Assembly: GCF_900129375.1 (NCBI RefSeq)
Contig: NZ_FQVN01000017.1
Location: 38,683 to 102,682 of the forward strand
Direction of reading: 5' to 3'
Source: Streptoalloteichus hindustanus
GTDB taxonomy: Bacteria; Actinomycetota; Actinomycetes; Mycobacteriales; Pseudonocardiaceae
Length of the DNA stretch: 64,000 nt
Shown here: positions 1 through 7,693 of the stretch, piece after piece
How positions within the stretch are numbered: the stretch's first letter is position 1
How the letters are laid out: every line of letters starts with the position of its first letter
Notes under the pieces: model-generated
Told to the model about the DNA's origin: nothing
What the model saw: the letters and a program-made list of their open reading frames with translations, nothing else
Databases searched by the model: none
Translations under genes and position numbers: made by a program

Positions 1-29
1 CGGAAGGTGAGATCCTCCACTGTGATCAT
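1..29 (-). CDS. Start of an ABC-transporter ATP-binding protein (partial)
   Basis: The complement begins with ATG at position 29 and reads MITVEDLTFR before leaving the window. This opening (a short strand, then an aromatic-Arg) is typical of the first beta strand of ABC ATPases, which usually continues into the A-loop Tyr and the Walker A motif. It starts 6 bp after the TetR stop with GGAG-like bases within that stop region, so it looks co-transcribed with the TetR gene and may be its efflux target. Only ten residues are visible, so the assignment rests on resemblance and context. Confidence 0.45.
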
Positions 30-35
30 GCAGCT

Positions 36-650
36 CTACTCCTCGCTGGTCGTCCGCCGGGTGAGCCCGGCCGACACGATGTCGATGACCGCCTCGATCA
101 CCCGGGGGTAGACGGCCGGGTCGAACTGGTCGGCGTGCATCGGCAGCAGCAACACCGTCCGCAGCACGCCCTCCAGCACCGCCGGGTCGCCCGCCGCGAA
201 CCGCCCCTCCCGCTGCGCCCGCTCGATGAACTCCAGGACGGGCAGCAGCGAGGTGCGCTTCAGCTCCGCCAGGCGTTCCGGCGTGATGCGGCGCAGCACC
301 GCCTCCATCTCGTCGGGATGGGTGACCATGCGCCGGTACAGCGGGTTGTGGTGCAGCACGTCGATCGCTCCGCGCAGGAAGTGCCGCACCGCCTCGGCGG
401 AGTCCGGCAGCTCCAGCGCCCGGTTGAGCTCCGCGCGCAGCACGGGCGCCTGGCGGAGCATCAGCTCCAGGTACAGCGACTCCTTGGAGTCGAAGAACGC
501 GTAGAAGCTGCTCTTCGCGATGCCGGCCGCCGCGACGAGCTCGTCCAGCGAGGTCTTCCGCAACCCCTGCGTGGTGAACAACCGCTCTCCCGCCGCCAGC
601 AGGGAGGCGGTGATCCGCTCCCGCTCCTCCTGGTCGAACGCCCGTGGCAC
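36..650 (-). CDS. TetR family transcriptional regulator
   Basis: A 204-residue protein of the usual TetR length. Residues about 10-60 form the DNA-binding helix-turn-helix, with the family pattern GLRKTSLDELVAAAGIAKSS followed by FYAFFDSKESLY. The C-terminal part is helical ligand-binding sequence. The start is a GTG preceded by GGAGG. A palindrome 20 bp upstream (670-692) is the probable operator, so autoregulation is likely. The next gene downstream on the same strand, 6 bp away, begins like an ABC ATPase, which suggests that this regulator controls an exporter. Confidence 0.9.
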   Translation of the reverse strand: MPRAFDQEERERITASLLAAGERLFTTQGLRKTSLDELVAAAGIAKSSFYAFFDSKESLYLELMLRQAPVLRAELNRALELPDSAEAVRHFLRGAIDVLHHNPLYRRMVTHPDEMEAVLRRITPERLAELKRTSLLPVLEFIERAQREGRFAAGDPAVLEGVLRTVLLLPMHADQFDPAVYPRVIEAVIDIVSAGLTRRTTSEE

Positions 651-669
651 GCCGCCTCCAGTGAACGTA

Positions 670-692
670 TGAACAAGTCGGTCGTTTGTTCA
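670..692. promoter_or_regulatory. Palindromic TetR operator candidate
   Basis: TGAACAA (670-676) and TTGTTCA (686-692) form a perfect inverted repeat around a 9-bp centre, just upstream of the TetR gene start at 650. Size and symmetry fit TetR-family operators. Binding is inferred. Confidence 0.6.
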
Positions 693-764
693 CAGACCAC
701 GTTAGCCCGGCCGCGCCCGGTAGGCAAGATCAATCGGTGACGTGCGGAGCGGCGGAAGCGCGAC

Positions 765-814
765 GGGGCCGCCTCCCCGCTCGCGCCGGACGGCGTGCGA
801 GGGGAGACGGCCCC
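765..814. terminator. Hairpin terminator of the PadR/glycosidase operon
   Basis: GGGGCCG then CTCCCC (765-778) pairs with GGGGAG then CGGCCCC (801-814), with one mismatch between the two blocks. It lies between the end of the glycosidase-like gene and the TetR promoter. There is no U-tract, as is common in actinobacteria. Confidence 0.5.
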
Positions 815-862
815 GGTGGTTGACCGCGTGGCGTTGGGCGCGTCACCGCGCCGCCCAGGAGG

Positions 863-1804
863 TCAGGGCGCGGTCGAGGAGAGGAACCGCTGGTAGACGG
901 CGAAGGCGGGCTTGGGGGAGTAGTCGTCGTGCAGCAGGCCGAAGCGGTGGAAGAGGCCCTCGTGGGACGAGTTCGCGTCGCGGAGGGAGAAGTGCAGGTA
1001 GGCGCCGATGTTGAGCGCGGCGCTCCCGTCGACGACGGCGCCCAGGACGTCCCGCAGCACCTCGGCCTGGCGCTCGGGGGTGCGGTCGGGGCCGGTCGGC
1101 CAGCCGTTCTCGGTGATGTGCAACGGAACGCTGGTCGGGATACCGGCGGAGGTCATCAGGTCGCGGTGCATCGCCAGCAACCCCGCCGTGGCCGCTCCCG
1201 GGTCCGGGGTCGGCACGAACACGTCGGGGAAGAAGTCGAGGCCGACGTAGCCGAGGGCGTCGAGGAAGGGCTGCCCGCCCAGGGCCGTGAGCTCGGAGAG
1301 GAAGGTCGCGGCGGGGCCGAACAGCGGAGTGGTGTTGAACCCGACGCGCAGGTCGGCCAACCCGAGGCGGTCGGCCTCCGCCCTGGCGGCGATCACGCCC
1401 TCCACCACCGCGCGGCGCACCTCGGGGTAGTGGCCGTCCAGGGTCGGGTTGCCGGTCAGGTTCGGCTCCTCGGCGATCTGCAGGGTGGCGGTCGCGGGGC
1501 CGAGACGGCGCAGGAGGTCGCGGACGAAGTCCAGGTAGCCCGGGACGTCGCCGGACTCCGACTGGTACTGGGCGACCACGTCCAGCCGACGCCCCTCTCC
1601 GGCGTACTGCCCGAGATCGTGCGGTGTCTGGGTGCGGGCGCGGCCGGGGTCGGTGAAGGCGAGGTAGCCGCGCACCAGCAGCGCGCCGTCGCCCTGCAGG
1701 GCCCGGAGCGCCGCGAGGATCCGGCTCGGATCGTCGGCCGGCCCCGTCGCCAACCCGCCCCGGTCGTCTCCGGCGACGCTGCCCGGGTAGATCCCGTACT
1801 CCAT
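863..1804 (-). CDS. Glycoside-hydrolase-like TIM-barrel protein
   Basis: A 313-residue cytoplasmic protein (no signal peptide seen). IAEEPNLTGNPT near the middle resembles the acid/base Asn-Glu-Pro segment of clan-A glycosidases. HITENGWPTG near residue 225 resembles the nucleophile strand of families such as GH17 (ETGWP-like). The chain also carries aromatic and Asp-rich loops (GLDFFPDVFVPTPD) typical of a sugar-binding barrel face. The start is chosen because ATG overlaps the PadR stop (TGATG), giving translational coupling; frames open further upstream are antisense or shadow sequence of PadR. The substrate cannot be told from sequence, and a non-enzymatic barrel is possible. Confidence 0.6.
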   Translation of the reverse strand: MEYGIYPGSVAGDDRGGLATGPADDPSRILAALRALQGDGALLVRGYLAFTDPGRARTQTPHDLGQYAGEGRRLDVVAQYQSESGDVPGYLDFVRDLLRRLGPATATLQIAEEPNLTGNPTLDGHYPEVRRAVVEGVIAARAEADRLGLADLRVGFNTTPLFGPAATFLSELTALGGQPFLDALGYVGLDFFPDVFVPTPDPGAATAGLLAMHRDLMTSAGIPTSVPLHITENGWPTGPDRTPERQAEVLRDVLGAVVDGSAALNIGAYLHFSLRDANSSHEGLFHRFGLLHDDYSPKPAFAVYQRFLSSTAP

Positions 1805-2373
1805 CAGTTCCCACTCTCCTCGTTGTCGGGCCAGCTCAGCGTTCCGTCGGCGATCCGCGCGACGACCTCGTCCACCCAGGTCAACTCGGCCTGGACGAGC
1901 GCCCGCGCGTACTCGGCCTCGATGACGAACAGCCGGGGCGCGGTGGTCCCGGCCAGTCCCTCGTCGAGCTGGGCGAGCTCGGCGCGCAGGTGGCCGGCTC
2001 GTTCGGTCAGCGCGGCCGTCGCCCGGTCCGGACCCAGCGCCCCCAGGTAGGCGACCGCGGTGAGGAACACCGGGTACTCCCGGCGCGGCACCCGGATCAG
2101 CTCGTCCAGCCGCTCCGTGAAGGCGTCGCGCCCCGCCGTGGTCAGCTCGTAGACAGTGCGGGCTGGGCGACGCCCGTCCCGGACCGTCTCCCGGGCGCTG
2201 ACCCACCCCTGACCTTCGAGCGCCGCGACGACGTCGTACAGCGACCCCCGGTTGGTTCGGACGCTGGTGCCGCGCTCGCGGAGCACGACTCCCATCTCGT
2301 ACGGGTGCATCGGCCGTTCCACCAGCAGCCCCAGCACCGCGAGGGCCAGCGGGTTGTCCACACTTCGCGCCAT
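1804..2373 (-). CDS. PadR family transcriptional regulator
   Basis: A 189-residue protein with an N-terminal winged helix (ALAVLGLLVERPMHPYEMG, then SLYDVVAALEGQGWV) and a C-terminal helical dimerisation region, the standard PadR plan. SD GGGAG precedes ATG at 2373. A perfect 10-bp palindrome lies directly upstream, so it is probably self-regulated. It is translationally coupled to the downstream glycosidase-like gene, which is therefore a likely target. Confidence 0.88.
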   Translation of the reverse strand: MARSVDNPLALAVLGLLVERPMHPYEMGVVLRERGTSVRTNRGSLYDVVAALEGQGWVSARETVRDGRRPARTVYELTTAGRDAFTERLDELIRVPRREYPVFLTAVAYLGALGPDRATAALTERAGHLRAELAQLDEGLAGTTAPRLFVIEAEYARALVQAELTWVDEVVARIADGTLSWPDNEESGN

Positions 2374-2382
2374 AGCAGCTCC

Positions 2383-2404
2383 CTGATATCAGAAACCGAC
2401 TATA
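2383..2404 (-). promoter_or_regulatory. PadR promoter with overlapping palindrome
   Basis: On the minus strand a good -10 (TATAGT, 2404-2399) is followed 6 bp later by the perfect palindrome CTGATATCAG (2392-2383), which would cover the transcription start. This suits autorepression by PadR. No convincing -35 is visible. Confidence 0.5.
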
Positions 2405-2540
2405 ACGCTGGGCGTGCGCGACCGCCACCCGAGATCAGGTCGCCCTGGTGGGGACAGGGCGACGGCGCTGCCGTCCCAGTCGACGATCAGGTCCACAGTG
2501 GACAGACGTCACCGGTCGCGGCCGCAGTGCCGCGGGCGGG

Positions 2541-3365
2541 TCACAACCCGGGGTGGGCTCTCAGAACCGAGTGCGGTCGGCGGGCGACGTAGAGGACGGT
2601 GGTGTCCACCGTCTCGTCGGGTGACTCGCGGAGGAAGCAGTGGCCGTCGAGGCCGTGGACGCCGACGCACTCCAGGCCCGACTCGCCCAACAGCCGGCGG
2701 AGCAGGGAAGTGCTCCGGTAGCGCAGGAAGTGCTCGTGCCGCACCTGGCGCGCGGCGTCGCCGCAGCGGAGGTCGCGCTCGATGCGCATTCCGAAGACCG
2801 CGCCCTCCTCGCCGATGTCGTGCTCGACGACGCTCCACCGCAGGCGCTGGTCCTCGCGGTCGCTGACCAGGGTGCGGCCGCAGACGCGGCGGTAGGCGGT
2901 CTCGGTGCGCTGGTCGAACACCAGCACGCCGCCGGGGGCCAGGACCCGGGCGACCTCCCGCAACGCGGCCGTGAGGTCGCGTTCGGTCAGGAGGTGGCTG
3001 AGGGGGTCGTTCACCGCGGTGGCGACGTGGAAGCCGTCGAGGTCGGGCAGGTGTCGGAGGTCGGCCTCCACGAAGCGGACGCGGTCGGCGTGCGGCTTGC
3101 TCCGGGCGATCGCGAGCATCTCGGGGGAGATGTCGCACCCGGTGACGGCGTAGCCCAGGTCGGCGAGGGCCAGGGCGCTGGCCCCGGTGCCGCAGCCCAG
3201 GTCGAGCAGGCGTTGGCCGGGCGCGTGGTAGCGCCGGGCCAGCTCGACGAACGCGTAGACGATCCGCCGCATGGGCAGGTGCGCGTAGTCGGTGTCGTAG
3301 AACGGGGACCAGGTGTCGTATGCGGTGCGGGGGTGGGTCCCTTTTGCCGGGGACGCTTCCTCCAT
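2541..3365 (-). CDS. Class I SAM-dependent methyltransferase
   Basis: A 274-residue protein with SAM motif I LLDLGCGTGASAL near residue 60, the acidic residue of motif II in GCDISPEMLAIAR, and a later VLAPGGVLVFDQRTETAYR strand typical of small-molecule methyltransferases. The N-terminal TAYDTWSPFYDTDYAHLP resembles the lid helix seen in natural-product enzymes. It is divergent from the biosynthetic genes that begin at 3731 and shares their 365-bp intergenic region, so it may be a tailoring enzyme of that locus. The acceptor is unknown. ATG with upstream GAGGA was chosen as start. Confidence 0.8.
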   Translation of the reverse strand: MEEASPAKGTHPRTAYDTWSPFYDTDYAHLPMRRIVYAFVELARRYHAPGQRLLDLGCGTGASALALADLGYAVTGCDISPEMLAIARSKPHADRVRFVEADLRHLPDLDGFHVATAVNDPLSHLLTERDLTAALREVARVLAPGGVLVFDQRTETAYRRVCGRTLVSDREDQRLRWSVVEHDIGEEGAVFGMRIERDLRCGDAARQVRHEHFLRYRSTSLLRRLLGESGLECVGVHGLDGHCFLRESPDETVDTTVLYVARRPHSVLRAHPGL

Positions 3366-3730
3366 TGCCCGGTGTCCTCACTTTTTGCCGGTCGGGCCGC
3401 CTGGAGGGTAATGCGTTTCCGCGCCCCCGGCAATCCCCCGTTTTTGGGTCGTTGACCTCGCCGGTGGCGCTGTCCTCTGCTGCTGTTGGCGCCCACCACC
3501 GGTCCCCGGCGCGAGATGAGCGTGTTTCACCGATGACGGTGTGTAGAGGAGAACCACACGAGTGGGTGACCTTTCGTGCCCCGTGTGCGCGGACGTTCTC
3601 CCGCTAGGGTTGTTGATGTTGACGCGGGACCGCAGCGCCGCGCCCGAACCGCGTACGACACGCACTCTCGGGTGTCCTTCGGTCCACTTTGGTCAACGTC
3701 GTCGTTTTCGGTGACGAAAGGCGTGGAGGC
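3366..3730. promoter_or_regulatory. Divergent intergenic region between the methyltransferase and the biosynthetic locus
   Basis: No gene is seen in these 365 bp. A TAGGGT (3606-3611) could serve as a -10 for rightward transcription. Local AT content is higher than in the surrounding genes. The short GTCCACTTTGGTC (3682-3694) is a decayed copy of the palindrome that recurs across the window. Confidence 0.3.
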
Positions 3731-4846
3731 ATGGGTTTTCCCATCGGCTCGTTCGACGACATGTACGTCAGGAAAACCGCTGAAGGCGAGCGCACCAAGG
3801 CGACGCCGGAAGGTTTTGTGCGGCAACTCGAAACGATCGGCCTCACCTGCCCGGAGACCGAGAAGGAAAAGCTGCGGGGCAACATCGACAAGGTGTTGGA
3901 GGGCAGCGCGGGCTACACGACCGAGAGCTACGCCATCACCCAGCCCGCCAGTCAGCAGGACTTCTCGGCGGGCTCCGTGGTCGCGGGGGCGCGCGACCTG
4001 GTCTCGTCGCTGTCCTCCGCCGACCTGGCGACACGGCTGTTCATCGGCCAGCTGGCGAGCACCGAACCCGGCACCAGGGACTTCGTGGACGCGCTGGCCA
4101 ACCACGACTCCGCCACCCACGACTTCGTCGCCCAGGTCAGGGAGTCCCGGCCCGAGGCGCTGGACTTCGTCGGCAGGGTCGTCAACGACGAGGACTCGCT
4201 CGGCTCCCTCCAGTCCTATGTGGACGCGCTGGAGGTCGGTGGCCTCGCGGTGGTGGCGCAGCTGTCCGAACTCGGTCTCAGCGCGGTCGCGACGGGCACC
4301 TGGATCCCCTACGACAGGATCAAGTACACCCAGTGCCTGCAGAACATCCAGGCGCCGGCGGGCTGGAAGAAGCTGGAGGACACGCTCGGGTCCAGCTTCC
4401 TGGGCAAGCGGGAGCCGAAGACCGGCGAGTGGTGGAGCTCGGACAAGAAGCCCTACACCAGCGGCGAGGCGTTCGTGCGGCTGTTCACCGAGGTCGCCTA
4501 CCGGGCGTCGGCCACGGTGTCCGGCGGCCTGGCCAAGACCGAGACCGAGGCCGAGCTCGCCAACCGGATCAAGCCCTCCACGATCCCGGACAGCGACTAC
4601 AACAGCGGCGACCAGAGCATGGTCATCTTCCTCGCCTCCGGGGTCGACGAGGAGAAGAAGGAAGTCGCCGGCATCGGTGTGCTCACGGTGGTCTACAACA
4701 TCTACATCAAGGACTACCGCAAGAAGACGAAGAACGACTCCGACCGGTGGTCCACCACGAAGGTCAGGGCCCGGTGCGTGCAGCTCACCGACCCGGACGA
4801 CCTGAACAACTACCACAGGATCGCGACCGGGAGCCCGTGTTTCTGA
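3731..4846 (+). CDS. Unknown protein with ~14-residue repeats, first gene of the pore-former/PKS locus
   Basis: A 371-residue protein of a family I do not recognise. No signal peptide or membrane helix is seen. Residues about 85-170 contain five or six degenerate ~14-residue repeats of the type xxRDFVxxLxxxxx (for example TRDFVDALANHDS, THDFVAQVRESRP, ALDFVGRVVNDED), likely short helices. The C-terminal half is more beta-rich and ends in a VRARCVQL strand. ATG at 3731 is chosen over an upstream TTG because the product then begins MGFP, exactly as the two paralogous proteins downstream do, and because they share a terminal RARC motif. Shared start and end motifs suggest a common assembly or common recognition. 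Confidence 0.7.
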   Translation: MGFPIGSFDDMYVRKTAEGERTKATPEGFVRQLETIGLTCPETEKEKLRGNIDKVLEGSAGYTTESYAITQPASQQDFSAGSVVAGARDLVSSLSSADLATRLFIGQLASTEPGTRDFVDALANHDSATHDFVAQVRESRPEALDFVGRVVNDEDSLGSLQSYVDALEVGGLAVVAQLSELGLSAVATGTWIPYDRIKYTQCLQNIQAPAGWKKLEDTLGSSFLGKREPKTGEWWSSDKKPYTSGEAFVRLFTEVAYRASATVSGGLAKTETEAELANRIKPSTIPDSDYNSGDQSMVIFLASGVDEEKKEVAGIGVLTVVYNIYIKDYRKKTKNDSDRWSTTKVRARCVQLTDPDDLNNYHRIATGSPCF

Positions 4847-4905
4847 CGCGCGGACCGGGCGTCGGCGACAGCCCGCCCACCGGGGAAGGAACCGAAGGGA
4901 AGAAC

Positions 4906-5412
4906 ATGGGTTTTCCGACGAAGCAGGTCGAGATCCTCACGTCCCGGCCGACCGTCCTGAACAGCGAGGTCTTCGACAAGGGCCTCCCGCTGCCGGCCAC
5001 CGAGCAGAAGATGAGCGCCGTCATCCTGTACGCGCCCACCCTGCAGATCATCGGCTCCCTGGACAACACCAACTCCGACGCCGCGACGTCGTGGTCGCGG
5101 TCGGTCACCACCGGCTTCACCTTCAGCACGTCGGTGACGATCGGCGTCTCGACCACGGCGGAGGTCACGGTGGAGTTCGTCAAGGGCAGCGTGACGGTGT
5201 CCTCCAGCCTCACCTTCAGCAGCCAGTGGTCGAAGTCCGTGACCGAGACGATGATGTTCTCGGTCCCGGCGGGGAAGAAGACCTTCATGTACCAGGGCTA
5301 CATCTGGTCCGAGGTCCTGGACTACGAGAACCAGCAGTACAGCTGGGCGGGCGAGCGCGCCCGGTGCCTGACCAACGTGCTGGTGACCACCAAGTCCCCA
5401 CTGCCCGTCTAG
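4906..5412 (+). CDS. Aerolysin/ETX-MTX2-like beta-pore-forming protein, copy 1
   Basis: A 168-residue protein starting MGFPTKQVEIL. Residues about 60-135 are alternating Ser/Thr-rich strands (SRSVTTGFTFSTSVTIGVST, VKGSVTVSSSLTFSSQWSKS, then TETMMFSVPAGKKTF), the amphipathic pattern of the aerolysin/ETX-MTX2 membrane-insertion module with its closing strand ending in a Pro-Ala-Gly turn. No secretion signal is visible, and there is no separate lectin or receptor-binding domain, so it would be a minimal single-domain member. It is about 80% identical by eye to the product of 5819-6328. An ACP gene lies 14 bp downstream. Function as a toxin, a spore or cell-surface protein, or a product-binding scaffold is open. 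Confidence 0.6.
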   Translation: MGFPTKQVEILTSRPTVLNSEVFDKGLPLPATEQKMSAVILYAPTLQIIGSLDNTNSDAATSWSRSVTTGFTFSTSVTIGVSTTAEVTVEFVKGSVTVSSSLTFSSQWSKSVTETMMFSVPAGKKTFMYQGYIWSEVLDYENQQYSWAGERARCLTNVLVTTKSPLPV

Positions 5413-5426
5413 CCGGGGAGGAAGGG

Positions 5427-5699
5427 ATGTTGTCCGGTCAGGGAAACGCGGCGGTGACCGAGGGGAAGCGGGACCGGGTTCGGGAGATCGTCCTGGAGCT
5501 CGCCGAACTCGACGACGGCGCGTTGGACGAGACGAGCCGGTTCGTCGAGGACTGCGGCATCGACTCGATGACGCTGGTCGAGATCGTGGCGGCGGTGGAG
5601 CGGGAGTACGCGCTGGTCTTCGAGGAGGACCAGATCCGCCGGATGGTCAACCTCGCCGCTCTCCGCGAGGTGTTCGCCGAGGCGCTCGCCCGGCGGTGA
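5427..5699 (+). CDS. Acyl carrier protein
   Basis: A 90-residue acidic helical protein with the phosphopantetheine attachment site CGIDSMTLVEI (Ser near residue 49) and the usual following helix with acidic residues. SD GGGAGGAAGGG precedes ATG. A single free ACP close to KS and KS-beta genes is what a dissociated (type II) polyketide or fatty-acid system needs. Its unusual position, between two pore-former-like genes, hints that the acyl chain and those proteins belong to one process. Confidence 0.88.
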   Translation: MLSGQGNAAVTEGKRDRVREIVLELAELDDGALDETSRFVEDCGIDSMTLVEIVAAVEREYALVFEEDQIRRMVNLAALREVFAEALARR

Positions 5700-5705
5700 G
5701 CCGTC

Positions 5706-5796
5706 GGTGACGAGAAGCGCGGTGACGAGAAAACGCGGTGACGACGAACGCGGCGGGAAGAGGCGTGGTGACAAGAGGCGCCGTGACAAGAGGCAC
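5706..5796 (+). repeat. Six degenerate 15-bp tandem repeats
   Basis: Between the ACP stop and the next SD, units of 15 bp (one of 16 bp) of the type GGTGACGAGAAGCGC repeat six times: 5706, 5721, 5737, 5752, 5767 and 5782. Sites are degenerate towards the centre. It lies in an untranslated spacer or short translated leader before the GTG at 5819. It could be replication slippage or a protein/RNA binding array. Confidence 0.75.
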
Positions 5797-5818
5797 ATGA
5801 GCGAGGAGGAGTCAACGC

Positions 5819-6328
5819 GTGGGTTTTCCGACGAAGCAGGTCGAGATCCTCACCTCCAGACCGACCATTGTGGACAGTGACGTCTTCGACAAGGGCATTC
5901 CGCTGCCGGGGACCGAGAGCCAGATGCGGGCGATCATCCTCTACGCGCCCACGTTGCAGATCATCGGCTCCCTGGACAACACCAACTCCGACGCCGAGAC
6001 CGCCTGGTCCCGGTCGGTGACCGTCGGGTTCACCTTCAGCACCTCCGAGACGCTCAGCGTGTCGACCTCGCTGGAGGCCGACGCCGTGTTCGTCAAGGGA
6101 AGCGTCACGGTGACCACGACCCTCACCTTCAGCCAGGAGTGGTCGAAGTCCGTGACCGAGACGATGGTGTTCTCGGTCCCGGCGGGGAAGAAGACCTTCA
6201 TGTACCAGGGCTACATCTGGTCGGAGATCGCGGTCTACCAGAACCAGCAGTACAGCTGGGCGGGCGAGCGGGCCCGGTGCCTGACCAACGTGCTGGCCAC
6301 GACGAGGGAACCGCTGCCCGTCGGCTAG
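5819..6328 (+). CDS. Aerolysin/ETX-MTX2-like beta-pore-forming protein, copy 2
   Basis: A 169-residue paralogue of the protein at 4906-5412, with the same MGFPTKQVEILTSRPT opening and the same core IIGSLDNTNSDAET. It has the Ser/Thr alternating strands (TFSTSETLSVSTSLEADAVF, VKGSVTVTTTLTFSQEWSKS) and the same ending KKTFMYQGYIWSE and ERARCLTNVLATT. Differences concentrate in the putative insertion strands, as expected for proteins that co-assemble or diversify. The GTG start is set by GGAGGAG upstream and by alignment with copy 1. No signal peptide is seen. Confidence 0.6.
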   Translation: MGFPTKQVEILTSRPTIVDSDVFDKGIPLPGTESQMRAIILYAPTLQIIGSLDNTNSDAETAWSRSVTVGFTFSTSETLSVSTSLEADAVFVKGSVTVTTTLTFSQEWSKSVTETMVFSVPAGKKTFMYQGYIWSEIAVYQNQQYSWAGERARCLTNVLATTREPLPVG

Positions 6329-6450
6329 CCGGCACCGGCGAGTCCGCGCCCGACGCGGATCGACGGCCCGGCAGCCCGGGAACACCACCGCATTCCGAAG
6401 GAGGCGGTCCGGGAGGACCGCCACGGCGACGAGACGGGGACGAGCAGGTG

Positions 6451-7683
6451 ATGGACCAGCGGGTCGTGGTGACGGGTGTGGGCGTGGTGAGCAGCGTCGC
6501 CCAGAGCGTCCCGGAGTTCGTGGCGGCGCTGCGGGCCGGCCGTTCGGGTGCTGGTCCGGTCACGTTGTTCGACACCACCGGGTTCGCGCACGCCCCGGGG
6601 TGCGAGGTGGTGGGTTTCGACCCGCGGCGGTGGTTGGGACCCGCCGCCGTCGCGGGTCTGGGCCGGGCCGCCCAGTTCTCGGCGTCGGCCGCGCGCATGG
6701 CCGTCGCCGACGCCGGGCTCACGGCCGCGGGTCTGCTCGACCGCCGGGTGCTGGTGTCGGTGGGCACCACCGACGGCGGCTCGTACGAGCTGGACCAGCT
6801 CGTCGCCGCCGAGATCGCCGGCGGCCCGGGGGCGATGCCGGCCGCGCTGGTCCGCCGGGTGCCGGCCGGGGCGTTGTCGGTCGGCGTCGCGCGGGAACTG
6901 GGACTGGCCCGCGCCCACGCGGTCACCCTGGGGACGGCGTGCTCGGCCGGCAACTACGCCATCGGCGAGGGACTGGACGCGCTGCGCGCGGGGGAGGCCG
7001 ACATCGCGTTGTGCGGAGGCGCGGACGCGATGTGCCGACGCAACTTCACCGGCTTCTACCGGCTCGGGCTGATCGCGCCGCACTCCTGCCAGCCCTTCGA
7101 CGTCGACCGGCAGGGCATCGTGACCGGCGAGGGCGCCGGGATGCTGGTGTTGGAGACCGAGGGGTCCGCCCGCCGGCGCGGCGCCCGGATCTACGCCGAG
7201 GTCCGGGGTTTCGGCCTGACCTGCGACGCCCACCACCAGACCACCCCGCACCAGGACGGGGTGGCCCGGTGCATGCGACTGGCCCTGGCCGACGCGGGTG
7301 TCGAGCCAGGGGAGGTGGACGTGATCTCCGCGCACGGCACCGGCACCAAGGCCAACGACCGCACCGAGAGCCGGGCGATCCACGAGGTGTTCGGCCGGCG
7401 CCCGCCGCGCACCGTCGGCCTGAAGTCCATGCTCGGGCACACCATGGGCGCGGCCAGCGCGCTCGCGGGCATCGCCTGCGTGCTGGCCATCCGGGACCAG
7501 TTCATCCCGCCCACGATCAACCACCACCGCACCGACCCCGACTGCGCCCTGGACTGCGTCCCGAACCGGGCGGTGTCGGCGCGGGTGCGGATCGCGCAGA
7601 ACAACGGGCTGGCCTTCGGCGGCAACAACGCCGTCGTGGTCTTCGGGGAACACCAACCCGAGCAGCGGCCGGAAGGGCGGTGA
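6451..7683 (+). CDS. Beta-ketoacyl synthase (KS, FabF-like)
   Basis: A 410-residue thiolase-fold enzyme that condenses acyl and malonyl-ACP. The full catalytic triad is visible: Cys164 in GTACSAGNYAIG, His295 in AHGTGTKANDRTE and His330 in KSMLGHTMGAAS. It is followed after 10 bp by a degenerate KS, the arrangement of KS-alpha/KS-beta pairs in type II systems. The Cys motif is closer to FabF than to aromatic type II KS-alpha. ATG at 6451 gives the normal MDQRVVVTGVGVV start; the frame is open further upstream but that sequence is a shadow of the preceding gene. Confidence 0.88.
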   Translation: MDQRVVVTGVGVVSSVAQSVPEFVAALRAGRSGAGPVTLFDTTGFAHAPGCEVVGFDPRRWLGPAAVAGLGRAAQFSASAARMAVADAGLTAAGLLDRRVLVSVGTTDGGSYELDQLVAAEIAGGPGAMPAALVRRVPAGALSVGVARELGLARAHAVTLGTACSAGNYAIGEGLDALRAGEADIALCGGADAMCRRNFTGFYRLGLIAPHSCQPFDVDRQGIVTGEGAGMLVLETEGSARRRGARIYAEVRGFGLTCDAHHQTTPHQDGVARCMRLALADAGVEPGEVDVISAHGTGTKANDRTESRAIHEVFGRRPPRTVGLKSMLGHTMGAASALAGIACVLAIRDQFIPPTINHHRTDPDCALDCVPNRAVSARVRIAQNNGLAFGGNNAVVVFGEHQPEQRPEGR

Positions 7684-7693
7684 GGAGTCCACT

